Assembly (NCBI RefSeq): GCF_004349145.1
Contig: NZ_SMFO01000001.1
Coordinates: forward strand, 62,001-126,000
Source of the DNA: Flavobacterium hiemivividum
GTDB lineage: Bacteria; Bacteroidota; Bacteroidia; Flavobacteriales; Flavobacteriaceae
Direction of reading: 5' to 3'
DNA: 64,000 nucleotides
Made by a program: the position numbers and the translations under genes. The notes below the pieces were generated by a model that saw only the letters and a program-made list of their open reading frames with translations, was not told the DNA's origin and did not search any database. Shown here piece after piece: positions 44,103 to 52,020 of this stretch (position 1 is its first letter; the number at the start of each line of letters is the position of its first letter).

Positions 44103-44633
44103 ATGAAAGCGTTTAAGTATGTATTATTATTAGGATTATTAATAGGACCTGCGAATTTATCTTACTCACAAGAAAAAAAACTTGGTAGAATAGATATGGT
44201 AAATTTACCAGCTGTTGTCATTAAAAGTGCCGGAGATGACTTTTCGGTTTATTTACCAGACAGAAATCCAGACCCAAAAGTCAGAACTCTAGAGGATAGC
44301 TTCATAGCCTACGATCTTGGTAAAAACTTTGAAGGATATGAAACGTACCTAGTTTATATGGAAGTAAAAGGAGGAACATTATCAGCTACTTACAATGAAA
44401 AAGGACAACTAATTAGTGTGGTCGAAAACTATAAGGATGTAGTATTACCAAGTAAATTAATTTATGAAATTTATAAAAAATACCCCGGATGGGAAATTGT
44501 AAATGATAAGTACTTATATTCTCAAGAAAAAGGAGACATCGTAAAAAAACAGTATAATATAAAAATAAAAAAAGGAAAGGAAAGCCAGAAATTGAAGGTT
44601 CATCCTGATGGTCAACTTATTGCAGAAAACTAA
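44103..44633 (+). CDS. Secreted PepSY-like paralogue 1 of 3
   Basis: 176-residue exported protein with a signal peptide (KYVLLLGLLIGPANLSYSQ, cleaved near residue 22). The mature part shares LPAVVIKSAGDDFSVYLPD, FIAYDLGKNFEGYETYLV and a closing YPGWEIVNDKYLYSQ segment with the next two genes. From memory the YPGWEI / KKxYxIKIKxGK pattern resembles the PepSY-like (DUF2874) fold of periplasmic proteins. Relatives in databases sometimes carry a mistaken name as nicotinate-nucleotide adenylyltransferase, which this cannot be: it has no nucleotidyltransferase motif and is exported. Function unknown. A terminator follows. Confidence 0.72.
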   Translation: MKAFKYVLLLGLLIGPANLSYSQEKKLGRIDMVNLPAVVIKSAGDDFSVYLPDRNPDPKVRTLEDSFIAYDLGKNFEGYETYLVYMEVKGGTLSATYNEKGQLISVVENYKDVVLPSKLIYEIYKKYPGWEIVNDKYLYSQEKGDIVKKQYNIKIKKGKESQKLKVHPDGQLIAEN

Positions 44634-44656
44634 AGTTTTAAAGCCCAATAATTGTT

Positions 44657-44690
44657 AACTGTCCAAACAACATTGGGCAGTTTTTTTTTA
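44657..44690 (+). terminator. Terminator after paralogue 1
   Basis: AACTGtCCAA pairs with TTGGgCAGTT around a 6-base loop, followed by nine Ts. Confidence 0.8.
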
Positions 44691-45044
44691 ACATAGAATC
44701 AATTTGCTTTAAATTGATACAAAGACTACATAGAAAAACTCATACTTTCCAACCTAAGATATTTATAAACAAGCCCCTCTTTTATTTTATGAAGATGATT
44801 TATCTTAATAAAAAAAACAGCCTACAATGAAAATATATTAACTACTATCGAGGAAAGCATTAACAATGATTTATTGCTTAAAGCACTACCTTTAATATGA
44901 ATAATATTTACATTAAAGGATTGATTACATTTTTAATATTATTTTAATAAAATTACAGTAATTAACATAATGAAGCTAAAGCATAATAGACCCTAAAATC
45001 TCCTTTATTTAACCGAAAGTAAATATTAATTTAAACTAATTAAC
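44691..45044. other. Gene-free stretch between paralogues 1 and 2
   Basis: About 350 AT-rich bases with no open frame or repeat that I can recognise. It probably holds the promoter of paralogue 2, but no exact TAnnTTTG element was found. Confidence 0.5.
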
Positions 45045-45581
45045 ATGAAAACATTTGTTGTTACTTTATTATTTTTGAGTTTAACTTTTTCATCTTATGC
45101 TCAAGAAAAAGTACAAAAAGTTACGAAAGAAGGAGCGATGAAAATAATAGATCTGCCTGCAGTAGTAATAAAGAGCGCAGGAGATGACTTTTCCGTTTAT
45201 CTACCAGATATGAATTCTGATCCCAAAGTTAGAACCTTACAAGACCGTTTTATTGCTTATGATTTAGGAAAAAACTTTGAAGGTTATGAAACCTATTTGG
45301 TATATATGGAAATCAACGACGGTTCATTATCCGCGACATATGATGAAACTGGAAAATTAATTCGTGTTGTCGAAGAATATAAAGATGTAAAATTACCAGC
45401 TCCTGTAATTTACACTGTCTATAAAACATACCCTGGATGGGAAATTGTCAAGGACAAATATTTGTATTCTCAAAAAGAAGGAGACGTTCTTAAAAAAGAA
45501 TATAATTTAAAAATTAAGAATGGTAAGGAATCCCGTAAATTAACGGTTCATGCCGATGGAAACATTCTCGCGGAAAAATAG
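45045..45581 (+). CDS. Secreted PepSY-like paralogue 2 of 3
   Basis: 178-residue exported protein. The signal peptide MKTFVVTLLFLSLTFSSYA is nearly identical to that of paralogue 3 and unlike that of paralogue 1. The mature part is closest to paralogue 1: LPAVVIKSAGDDFSVYLPD and AYDLGKNFEGYETYLVYME are shared word for word. This mosaic (signal from the 3-type, mature part from the 1-type) suggests duplication plus gene conversion. Same predicted PepSY-like layout, function unknown. It is followed by a terminator before paralogue 3. Confidence 0.72.
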   Translation: MKTFVVTLLFLSLTFSSYAQEKVQKVTKEGAMKIIDLPAVVIKSAGDDFSVYLPDMNSDPKVRTLQDRFIAYDLGKNFEGYETYLVYMEINDGSLSATYDETGKLIRVVEEYKDVKLPAPVIYTVYKTYPGWEIVKDKYLYSQKEGDVLKKEYNLKIKNGKESRKLTVHADGNILAEK

Positions 45582-45596
45582 AGCCTTAAAAAAATC

Positions 45597-45628
45597 ATAG
45601 CTGCACTACAATTTGGGCAGCTATTTTT
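45597..45628 (+). terminator. Terminator after paralogue 2
   Basis: ATAGCTGC pairs with GCAGCTAT around a 12-base loop, followed by TTTT. Confidence 0.75.
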
Positions 45629-45660
45629 CTTATTAACCAATTAATTTAAAACAAAACATT

Positions 45661-46200
45661 ATGAAAACATTTGTTATAACTTTGTTATTCTTAGGTTTGA
45701 CATTTTCATCCTATTCCCAAGAAAAAAAGACTAAACAAGATAACGAGCAAGGACTAATGAAAGTGGAAGAGCTACCTGCTGTAGTTATCAAAAGAGTTGG
45801 TACCGATTTTTCAATCTATATCCCCGACAATAATCCTGACAAAGACATCAGAAATGTAGAACAACAGTTTATTGCATATGATATAGGGAAAGACTACGAA
45901 GGTTATGAAAATTACCTAGTACTTATGAAAACTACAAACGGATCCTTGTCTGCAACCTATAATGAAAAAGGAAAATTAATAAGAGTTGTAGAGAATTATG
46001 AAAATATACTACTACCCAATGAGGTTATCTATTCCATCTACAAAAAATATCCTGGCTACACGATTGTTAATGACAAATTTTTATATACCCAAGAAGACGG
46101 AGATATCATGAAAAAGCAATACAATGTTAAAATTAATAACGGTAAGAAAACAATGAGGTTAACTGTTCGTCCTAACGGAGAGATTCTAAAAGCCAGATAA
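45661..46200 (+). CDS. Secreted PepSY-like paralogue 3 of 3
   Basis: 179-residue exported protein, the most diverged mature sequence of the three. Its signal peptide MKTFVITLLFLGLTFSSYS matches paralogue 2. The mature part has LPAVVIKRVGTDFSIYIPD, FIAYDIGKDYEGYENYLV and YPGYTIVNDKFLYTQ, with Trp in the YPGWEI motif changed to Tyr. Spacing to paralogue 2 is 79 bp. Function unknown. Each copy has its own terminator, so they may be separately regulated. Confidence 0.72.
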   Translation: MKTFVITLLFLGLTFSSYSQEKKTKQDNEQGLMKVEELPAVVIKRVGTDFSIYIPDNNPDKDIRNVEQQFIAYDIGKDYEGYENYLVLMKTTNGSLSATYNEKGKLIRVVENYENILLPNEVIYSIYKKYPGYTIVNDKFLYTQEDGDIMKKQYNVKINNGKKTMRLTVRPNGEILKAR

Positions 46201-46212
46201 GATCACTCACAC

Positions 46213-46256
46213 AAAAAAGCGACAGCCAAAAATTACTTGACTGTCGCTTTTTATTT
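46213..46256. terminator. Bidirectional terminator between paralogue 3 and the lysozyme-like gene
   Basis: AAAAAGCGACAG pairs with CTGTCGCTTTTT around a 15-base loop, with T-runs on both strands, between converging genes. Confidence 0.85.
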
Positions 46257-46271
46257 TTTATTGAATTTAAT

Positions 46272-46913
46272 TTAGTTAACGCTGGCAACTGCATTTACAT
46301 TTGCAACAATCAATGAAGTATCATACCCTCCAAAAGCTTCCATATAACTTCTTATAGAAGTACCGTATGCATCTTTAATATACTTTTTCCCATTGTGTTT
46401 GAAATATCTTTTTACAGAGCCCGCACCGCCAAGATGCGCTGCTGCTAAAATTCCAGACTCTGTTACCAGAATCCCACTGACCATCTTACCATCATATTTC
46501 TCGATGATATCACGTAATATCCATTTGTTCTTTGATAAAAGGGCCACAAAAGCTCTCTCTTGCATCTTAGGACTTCTAAGAAATAAAGCCGCATCGTGTA
46601 TTCCTACAGATTTTAAGGTTTCATTACCAAATTGGTATTTACCCATATACCCAAGAGAATTGATTTTTTTGTATTTGTTTTCAGACTCTCTATATCCGAT
46701 TGCTTCTTTGAAACCAATAAATAAATTACCAGTAAAAGGAATATTCATACTGGTGTAATCTTCCTGCTCAATTGACGGAAATAAGTATCTAATTCCATCT
46801 GTGTTTTTTATTAGAAACCACTGATTAGCTTCAATTTTAAGAGGTTTAAAACCCGAACTTAAAAACGCTATAATAATAGTCAAACCTGTATAAAAATACC
46901 ACTTCTTTACCAT
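46272..46913 (-). CDS. Lysozyme-like (transglycosylase-fold) secreted protein
   Basis: 213-residue protein with an N-terminal membrane or signal segment (WYFYTGLTIIIAFLSSGF). The core GYRESENKYKKIN then GYMGKYQFG has the SLT/lysozyme-like arrangement of a catalytic Glu (Glu76 in YRESE) ahead of a YMGxYQFG loop, and a later AAHLGGAGSVKRYF helix is also typical. I infer a peptidoglycan-cleaving activity in the periplasm. It has no LysM domain of its own. It follows the DUF2279 gene by 97 bp, with a TATCTTTG promoter element 47 bases upstream of its start, so it may be transcribed separately. Confidence 0.75.
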   Translation of the reverse strand: MVKKWYFYTGLTIIIAFLSSGFKPLKIEANQWFLIKNTDGIRYLFPSIEQEDYTSMNIPFTGNLFIGFKEAIGYRESENKYKKINSLGYMGKYQFGNETLKSVGIHDAALFLRSPKMQERAFVALLSKNKWILRDIIEKYDGKMVSGILVTESGILAAAHLGGAGSVKRYFKHNGKKYIKDAYGTSIRSYMEAFGGYDTSLIVANVNAVASVN

Positions 46914-46960
46914 AAATTGTTTTTCTTCAAAACGCTGTCCCGTTAAGAAATTTCTGCGTG

Positions 46961-46968
46961 CAAAGATA
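46961..46968 (-). promoter_or_regulatory. Putative -7 element (TATCTTTG) of the lysozyme-like gene
   Basis: The minus strand reads TATCTTTG, a TAnnTTTG match 47 bases before the start codon. A TTG (46994-46996) lies 25 bases further upstream. Confidence 0.45.
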
Positions 46969-47010
46969 CAATAAAATTCATAAAGCTGAAAATCAAGCTG
47001 TTAAAGTTAC

Positions 47011-47931
47011 CTAAAAATACGATACACGACCTCTAAACCCCTCGCGATGTGAGTATTCAAGCGTTGGCGCTGGGACTTTTAAAGTGTTTAAAACAGAGAA
47101 AATTGTCTTCAAAAAATGAGATTTTGTGTCAATTTTCGTCAGGTCAACGTCCAAACTTAAATAAAATTGTCTCGATATTTCCGATTTTGGCGTCAAAAAT
47201 AACTCCTTATTTTTCTCATTTCCGGTGATCATTCCGTCAGCTCCATAACCAAAGGCCAAATTTAACCATTTGGGTATTTTTGAGCCTTTAGCAAAGGAAT
47301 ATAAATTGACCGAAAGCCAATATGTTTGTCCGTTATAATCCTTTAGAATTTGTTCCGCAAACGAGCTGCCCAAAACATTGGGTCTATACTGGGCATACTG
47401 TGTAGTATGAAAAGAAAATTTAGGTGTAATGCGTTGCTCCTTCCACAATAGCTCCTGTGACACGTATAAAGCTGTCCCAGAGGTGTTCGCAATTATATCT
47501 CCTGATGACGCACCCCATTCTGAAGAAAATCCATCTAAGACCTCAACAGCAGTCAAAAATGCAAAGCCCATGCCTGCACCATAGAGCAACGGGTCTTTTT
47601 GGGTAGCCCCGCTCCATTGCAGCATTTCGGCTCCAAGTCTGCCTAGATGATAAGACGAATAAAAATGCCCTACCTTGTCTACTTGCAGCCATTCATCGTT
47701 ATCATTGATAAAATGAAAATCAGATTTTGGATAATCAACATACCAAAGTTGGTTTAAGCCAACTAATGCAGCGGAGGCAACTATTGACTCTGTCAGGATT
47801 ACCGTATTTTTTTTTTTGGTATTTAAGGAGTCGGAAGGAGTTAAAAAACGATCTAGTCCATTTTGCCCATAGCTAAGATGCAACCAAGGCAGTACAAAAA
47901 GAAAAAAAAAATAATTGCGTTTACAATTCAA
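47011..47931 (-). CDS. DUF2279 (YfiM-like) secreted protein
   Basis: 306-residue exported protein with a signal peptide (FFFLFVLPWLHLSYGQ). The central part has the DUF2279 signature: VDKVGHFYSSYHLGRLGAE, GAGMGFAFLTAVEVLDGFS, then EWGASSGDIIANTSG. A C-terminal beta-rich part suggests membrane association. The biochemical role is not known. Its start lies 2 bp after the mltG stop, so it is tightly coupled to mltG and probably functions in envelope processes. Confidence 0.82.
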   Translation of the reverse strand: MNCKRNYFFFLFVLPWLHLSYGQNGLDRFLTPSDSLNTKKKNTVILTESIVASAALVGLNQLWYVDYPKSDFHFINDNDEWLQVDKVGHFYSSYHLGRLGAEMLQWSGATQKDPLLYGAGMGFAFLTAVEVLDGFSSEWGASSGDIIANTSGTALYVSQELLWKEQRITPKFSFHTTQYAQYRPNVLGSSFAEQILKDYNGQTYWLSVNLYSFAKGSKIPKWLNLAFGYGADGMITGNEKNKELFLTPKSEISRQFYLSLDVDLTKIDTKSHFLKTIFSVLNTLKVPAPTLEYSHREGFRGRVSYF

Positions 47932-47933
47932 AA

Positions 47934-48974
47934 CTATCTTTTTACACCTTGGGCGTTAATCCAATCTGAATATTTTTTAGCATTAACATTGTGTTCTTTC
48001 AACGTAGCTGCAAATTCATGATATCCAAAACGATCTACACTGGCACAAAAATAAATAAAATCATTCTTTTCTGGATTAATCACCGCTTCTAAAGCCGTTA
48101 TATCAGGCATCGCTATCGGACCTGGAGGCAGCCCAATATTCATGTAAGTATTATAAGGAGACGCCATCGTTAAATCGTTGTAAAAAACTCTTTTAATCAC
48201 TTGATCAAAATCATTTGCTTTCAATTTTAGAGCAAAAATCACGGTTGGATCTGCCTGAAGAGGCATTCCCACTCTAAGTCTATTCAAATAAACTCCTGCT
48301 ATTCTTGGTCTTTCATCCTTCTTCACAGATTCTTTATGAACAATAGAGGCTAGAATCGTCGCATCAACCGGAGTTAATCCTTGCTGCTCTGCTTTTGCAA
48401 CACGCTCTTTATTCCAGAAATTACGGTATTCCTTGATCATTTTATCGCGAAATTTGTCGGCTGAGGTATTCCAATAAAATTCGTAGGTATTAGGAATAAA
48501 CATCACCAAAACATTTTCTTCAGTAAATCCATTTTCTTTCATGAAAATCGAATCTTTAAATGAAGTAAGTAAAGACACGCTATCAGCTTCAATTTGAGAT
48601 CCAACTCGCCCTGCAAAATTTTCAAGTCGTTCCTGATTGTTGAAAGCTAATTTTACGGGAACATTAGATCGCATGGCTTTTACCAATTCATAACTATTCA
48701 TTCCTTTTGTCAATAAAAAACGTCCTGCTTTCACATTTTCGGGATAACTCATTTTATTTGCAACCATTTCGAAACGATCTAAATTAGTAACAAAAGGTGC
48801 TATTATCTTCTTGACATCTTCATAATTAGAGTCTGTAGGAATATGGACAAACATTTCCTTTTCAGCAAATTTCGTGTTTTCCGAAAAAATTTGTCGTATT
48901 AAGATAAACCCATAAATAATCAATCCAGTTATGACAACTATGGATAAAATTGATATTATTTTTTTTACATTCAA
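47934..48974 (-). CDS. mltG: Endolytic transglycosylase MltG
   Basis: Inner-membrane enzyme that cleaves nascent glycan strands and helps set their length. 346 residues: one N-terminal membrane helix (about 7-28), a LysM-like region, and the YceG catalytic domain with ASIVHKES (catalytic Glu), then the YLNRLRVGMPLQADPTV segment and the late YNTYMNIGLPPGPI. All family landmarks are present. It sits in the leftward dapF-GNAT-mltG-DUF2279 unit with a 10-bp gap after the GNAT gene. Confidence 0.95.
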   Translation of the reverse strand: MNVKKIISILSIVVITGLIIYGFILIRQIFSENTKFAEKEMFVHIPTDSNYEDVKKIIAPFVTNLDRFEMVANKMSYPENVKAGRFLLTKGMNSYELVKAMRSNVPVKLAFNNQERLENFAGRVGSQIEADSVSLLTSFKDSIFMKENGFTEENVLVMFIPNTYEFYWNTSADKFRDKMIKEYRNFWNKERVAKAEQQGLTPVDATILASIVHKESVKKDERPRIAGVYLNRLRVGMPLQADPTVIFALKLKANDFDQVIKRVFYNDLTMASPYNTYMNIGLPPGPIAMPDITALEAVINPEKNDFIYFCASVDRFGYHEFAATLKEHNVNAKKYSDWINAQGVKR

Positions 48975-48984
48975 AGCTATAATT

Positions 48985-49518
48985 TTAAAATTGTTGATTA
49001 ATTAATTGGTAAAACGCCTCGTCTTTATACCGTCCCTTCACTAGGTTCCAATCTTTTTTTACACCGATACATTTGAAGCCAAATTTAGTAAAAAGCGCTT
49101 TACTAGCTTCATTTTCGGTGCCAATATTTGCATAGAGTTGATGTAAATTAAGATTTTGAAACGCGTATTGAATTAATAGCTCCAAAGCTTCAGAACCAAT
49201 ATTTTGTTTTCGCATATCATTATTTTGAATCACAATACCTACTCCAGCTCTGTTATTTTTGGGATCAAAGTCAAATAAATCAATTAATCCCAAAGCAGGA
49301 AAGTCCTGATCTTGACAAATTGCTAATCGCAATTGCTTGGCTTCATAAATATCCTGATGCGCATTCTCGAGATATTGCTTGACTAAAAACCGACTGTATG
49401 GAGTGTTAGTATTGCTTACTTCCCACATACTTTGTTCGTTTTCTAAGGCATAAATGAAATCTAAATCATTTGGTTCAAGCGCCCTGATGTAAATATTATC
49501 TCCTTTTAGGGTTATCAT
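48985..49518 (-). CDS. RimJ/RimL-type GNAT acetyltransferase
   Basis: 177-residue acetyltransferase resembling RimJ/RimL. The N-terminal LRALEPNDLDFIYALEN and the segment IQNNDMRKQNIGSEALELLI, then LHQLYANIGTENEASKALFTK-type helix are the family pattern. The substrate is unknown. It sits between dapF (26 bp upstream) and mltG (10 bp downstream) on one transcript. A role in cell-wall chemistry is possible but not shown. Confidence 0.85.
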   Translation of the reverse strand: MITLKGDNIYIRALEPNDLDFIYALENEQSMWEVSNTNTPYSRFLVKQYLENAHQDIYEAKQLRLAICQDQDFPALGLIDLFDFDPKNNRAGVGIVIQNNDMRKQNIGSEALELLIQYAFQNLNLHQLYANIGTENEASKALFTKFGFKCIGVKKDWNLVKGRYKDEAFYQLINQQF

Positions 49519-49544
49519 AGTTGAAGTTTGAAGTCAAATTTAGA

Positions 49545-50327
49545 TTAAATCTCGATTGTTCCTTGAAATACAAACTCAGCAGGACCTTTCAAGAATACAT
49601 TAGTATATTGATTGTCCTTTTTTTCGAAAGAAACGACCAACTTGCCTCCCTCAACATTTATAACTATCGAAGTCGCTGCTGTTTCTGCTGTAGCATTCAT
49701 CGCTATTGCAACAGCAGTCGCACCTGTCCCGCAAGCTAAGGTTTCGTCTTCCACTCCTCTTTCATAAGTGCGCAGTGAAAAAGTAGTCTCATCAATTTTC
49801 CTTACAAAATTGATATTACTTCCTGGCTTCCCGTATAGCTCACCGTATCGGATAGCAGCGCCGTCTTCCTTAACATTATAATTTTCTAAATCAGCAACTA
49901 ATTGCACATGATGTGGAGAGCCCGTATCCAGAAAAGTATAACCCGATTCTATTTTAATATTCGAAACATCGATCATTTGCAGTGATACGATACCGTCGTC
50001 ATTAACTGTAGCATGATGCAAACCGTCAACAGCATTAAATGAGGTACTATTCTCAATCACGTTCAATTTTTTGGCGAAAGCCACTAAACATCTTCCTCCG
50101 TTTCCACACATGGTACTTTGGCTTCCATCTGAATTGTAATAGACCATTCTAAAATCTGATTCGAGATCATTTTCTAATAAAATAAGACCATCCCCGCCTA
50201 TCCCAAAACGCCTGTTACATAAATGAGCAACCAGCTTGGTATCTTCTTTTGGAAAAGCTCCTAAACGATTGTCAATCATCACAAAATCGTTTCCAGTCCC
50301 TTGGTATTTATAAAATTCTATTTGCAT
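49545..50327 (-). CDS. dapF: Diaminopimelate epimerase
   Basis: Converts LL- to meso-diaminopimelate for lysine and peptidoglycan synthesis. 260 residues from the ATG 50325-50327 (MQIEFYKYQGTGNDFV). The frame stays open for 18 codons upstream, but the family begins here. The two catalytic cysteines are Cys74 (MCGNGGRC) and Cys199 (ACGTGATA). It is the first gene of the leftward dapF-GNAT-mltG-DUF2279 unit, with a TACTTTTG promoter element 21 bases upstream. Confidence 0.96.
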   Translation of the reverse strand: MQIEFYKYQGTGNDFVMIDNRLGAFPKEDTKLVAHLCNRRFGIGGDGLILLENDLESDFRMVYYNSDGSQSTMCGNGGRCLVAFAKKLNVIENSTSFNAVDGLHHATVNDDGIVSLQMIDVSNIKIESGYTFLDTGSPHHVQLVADLENYNVKEDGAAIRYGELYGKPGSNINFVRKIDETTFSLRTYERGVEDETLACGTGATAVAIAMNATAETAATSIVINVEGGKLVVSFEKKDNQYTNVFLKGPAEFVFQGTIEI

Positions 50328-50347
50328 TATATTTAAATTGTGTTGTA

Positions 50348-50355
50348 CAAAAGTA
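50348..50355 (-). promoter_or_regulatory. Putative -7 element (TACTTTTG) of the dapF unit
   Basis: The minus strand reads TACTTTTG, an exact TAnnTTTG match 21 bases before the dapF start codon. This supports the start chosen, since the upstream in-frame ATG (50379-50381) would lie before the transcription start. Confidence 0.5.
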
Positions 50356-50463
50356 CGAACTATTAATGAAACGTTAATCATTGTTAAAGAGCGTTAAACT
50401 GTTTTACAATAATAATTTTAGCATTATTTTTACTTAACAAATAACGTAAAAACCAAATCTATT

Positions 50464-51864
50464 ATGAAACAATATTCACAGCTTTTTTTAGTAGCATTAT
50501 TAAGCGGAGCCATGACATTAGGGGCTTACAAATTATTATTTGACACTAATGGCTATTTTTCTTCAAACAAACACCCATTAACTACCCTTGCAAACGAATC
50601 TTATGCTAAAAAAGTAGGCCTATCTGGAGATGTACTCGATTTCACTGAAGCTGCTGATAAAACAATTCATACGGTAGTCCATGTGAAAAATGTATCTTAT
50701 AAAACAGTTTCGAATCCTATGCTAGAATATTTTTACGGCTATAAAGGCGGACAAACCCAAGAGCAGGTGGGAACTGGTTCTGGTGTGATCATCTCTGAAG
50801 ATGGCTATATTGTAACTAACAATCACGTGGTTAAAGATGCCTCTGCAATTGAAATTACGCTGAACAATAAAAAATCATACAAAGCAAAACTCATTGGCAC
50901 CGACTCCAAAATGGATATCGCCTTGTTAAAAATCGATTCTGATGAAAAATTTCCTTACACCATATTTGCGAATTCTGATTCCGTGAAAGTTGGAGAATGG
51001 GTTTTGGCTGTTGGGAATCCTTATAATTTAACCTCAACGGTAACCGCCGGAATCGTTTCGGCCAAAGCCAGAGACCTAGGAACTAGCGGAATTCAATCTT
51101 TTATTCAAACCGATGCGGCCGTAAATCCAGGAAATAGCGGAGGTGCCTTAGTGAATACCCGCGGTGATTTAATAGGGATTAACACAATGATTTCCTCTAT
51201 AACTGGTTCTTATGTTGGCTATTCTTTTGCCGTTCCTTCAAATATTGCTCGAAAAATTATCGAAGACCTTATGGAATATGGAAATGTACAAAGAGGAATA
51301 TTAGGCGTTGAAGGAGGCGAATTGAATGCTACTGCTTCCAGAGAACTAGGCATCAACCAGACCGAAGGATTTTACATCAATGGCGTGACAAAGAATTCAG
51401 GGGCTGAAAGATCTGGACTACAAAAAGGAGACATCATTGTAAAACTGGACGATCATAAAGTTTCCACTTTTGCTGATCTTTCTGGATATATTAATACCAA
51501 AAGACCAGATGATAAAATTCTAGTTACCTATACTAGAGATGGAAAAAATAGAGTAGTTCCCGTTATACTGAGTAAAAATGAGTTCTTCAGTACGGAATTT
51601 AAGGGAATCGAATTTGAAAACATCAATGATGCGGACAAAAAAAGACTTAATATCAACTATGGTGTGAAAATCAAATCGATAACCAACGAAAAATTAATTC
51701 CATATAGTACTGAACTAAAAGGGAATATTATTCTAAGTATTGATAATGTAAGAGCAACAGATATCGAAACGGTTTCAAAACTTTTAAATAATAAAGAAGA
51801 AAGTCAAAGCGTGCGACTTGAAATGATCAATAAAAGCGGCGAAGTTTTCAGAATTATTATCTAA
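50464..51864 (+). CDS. HtrA/Deg-family periplasmic serine protease
   Basis: Envelope quality-control protease of 466 residues. There is an N-terminal membrane anchor or signal (about 5-24), a trypsin-like domain with complete triad His121 (TNNHVV), Asp151 (DIALLK) and Ser225 (NPGNSGGA), and two PDZ domains (about 285-375 and 385-466, the second less conserved). The set matches Do/DegQ-type proteases. It diverges from dapF with an 136-bp gap and is followed by a terminator. Confidence 0.94.
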   Translation: MKQYSQLFLVALLSGAMTLGAYKLLFDTNGYFSSNKHPLTTLANESYAKKVGLSGDVLDFTEAADKTIHTVVHVKNVSYKTVSNPMLEYFYGYKGGQTQEQVGTGSGVIISEDGYIVTNNHVVKDASAIEITLNNKKSYKAKLIGTDSKMDIALLKIDSDEKFPYTIFANSDSVKVGEWVLAVGNPYNLTSTVTAGIVSAKARDLGTSGIQSFIQTDAAVNPGNSGGALVNTRGDLIGINTMISSITGSYVGYSFAVPSNIARKIIEDLMEYGNVQRGILGVEGGELNATASRELGINQTEGFYINGVTKNSGAERSGLQKGDIIVKLDDHKVSTFADLSGYINTKRPDDKILVTYTRDGKNRVVPVILSKNEFFSTEFKGIEFENINDADKKRLNINYGVKIKSITNEKLIPYSTELKGNIILSIDNVRATDIETVSKLLNNKEESQSVRLEMINKSGEVFRIII

Positions 51865-51890
51865 TTCCTCCGACTTATAATAAAGAGAAC

Positions 51891-51921
51891 GCCAGCCTTG
51901 AAAAATGGGCTGGCTTTTTTA
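51891..51921 (+). terminator. Terminator after the HtrA gene
   Basis: GCCAGCC pairs with GGCTGGC around a 10-base loop, followed by TTTTTT. Confidence 0.85.
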
Positions 51922-51966
51922 TTGAAAAAAAACTTCGAAATAGTTTACGAAATCGATTGAAATGGG

Positions 51967-51974
51967 TACTTTTG
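51967..51974 (+). promoter_or_regulatory. Putative -7 element (TACTTTTG) of the GAPDH gene
   Basis: TACTTTTG matches TAnnTTTG, 46 bases before the ATG. A TTTA at 51944-51947 lies about 20 bases upstream and could be a weak -33 box. Confidence 0.5.
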
Positions 51975-52020
51975 CGCCAAATTTAATAAACCAACTACTA
52001 AATTTTTTCAAATTTTCATT

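Noticed and set aside
44103..46200. Nicotinate-nucleotide adenylyltransferase annotation for the tandem paralogues
   Set aside because: They are exported and have no nucleotidyltransferase motifs such as HxGH, so a homology-transferred enzyme name would be wrong.
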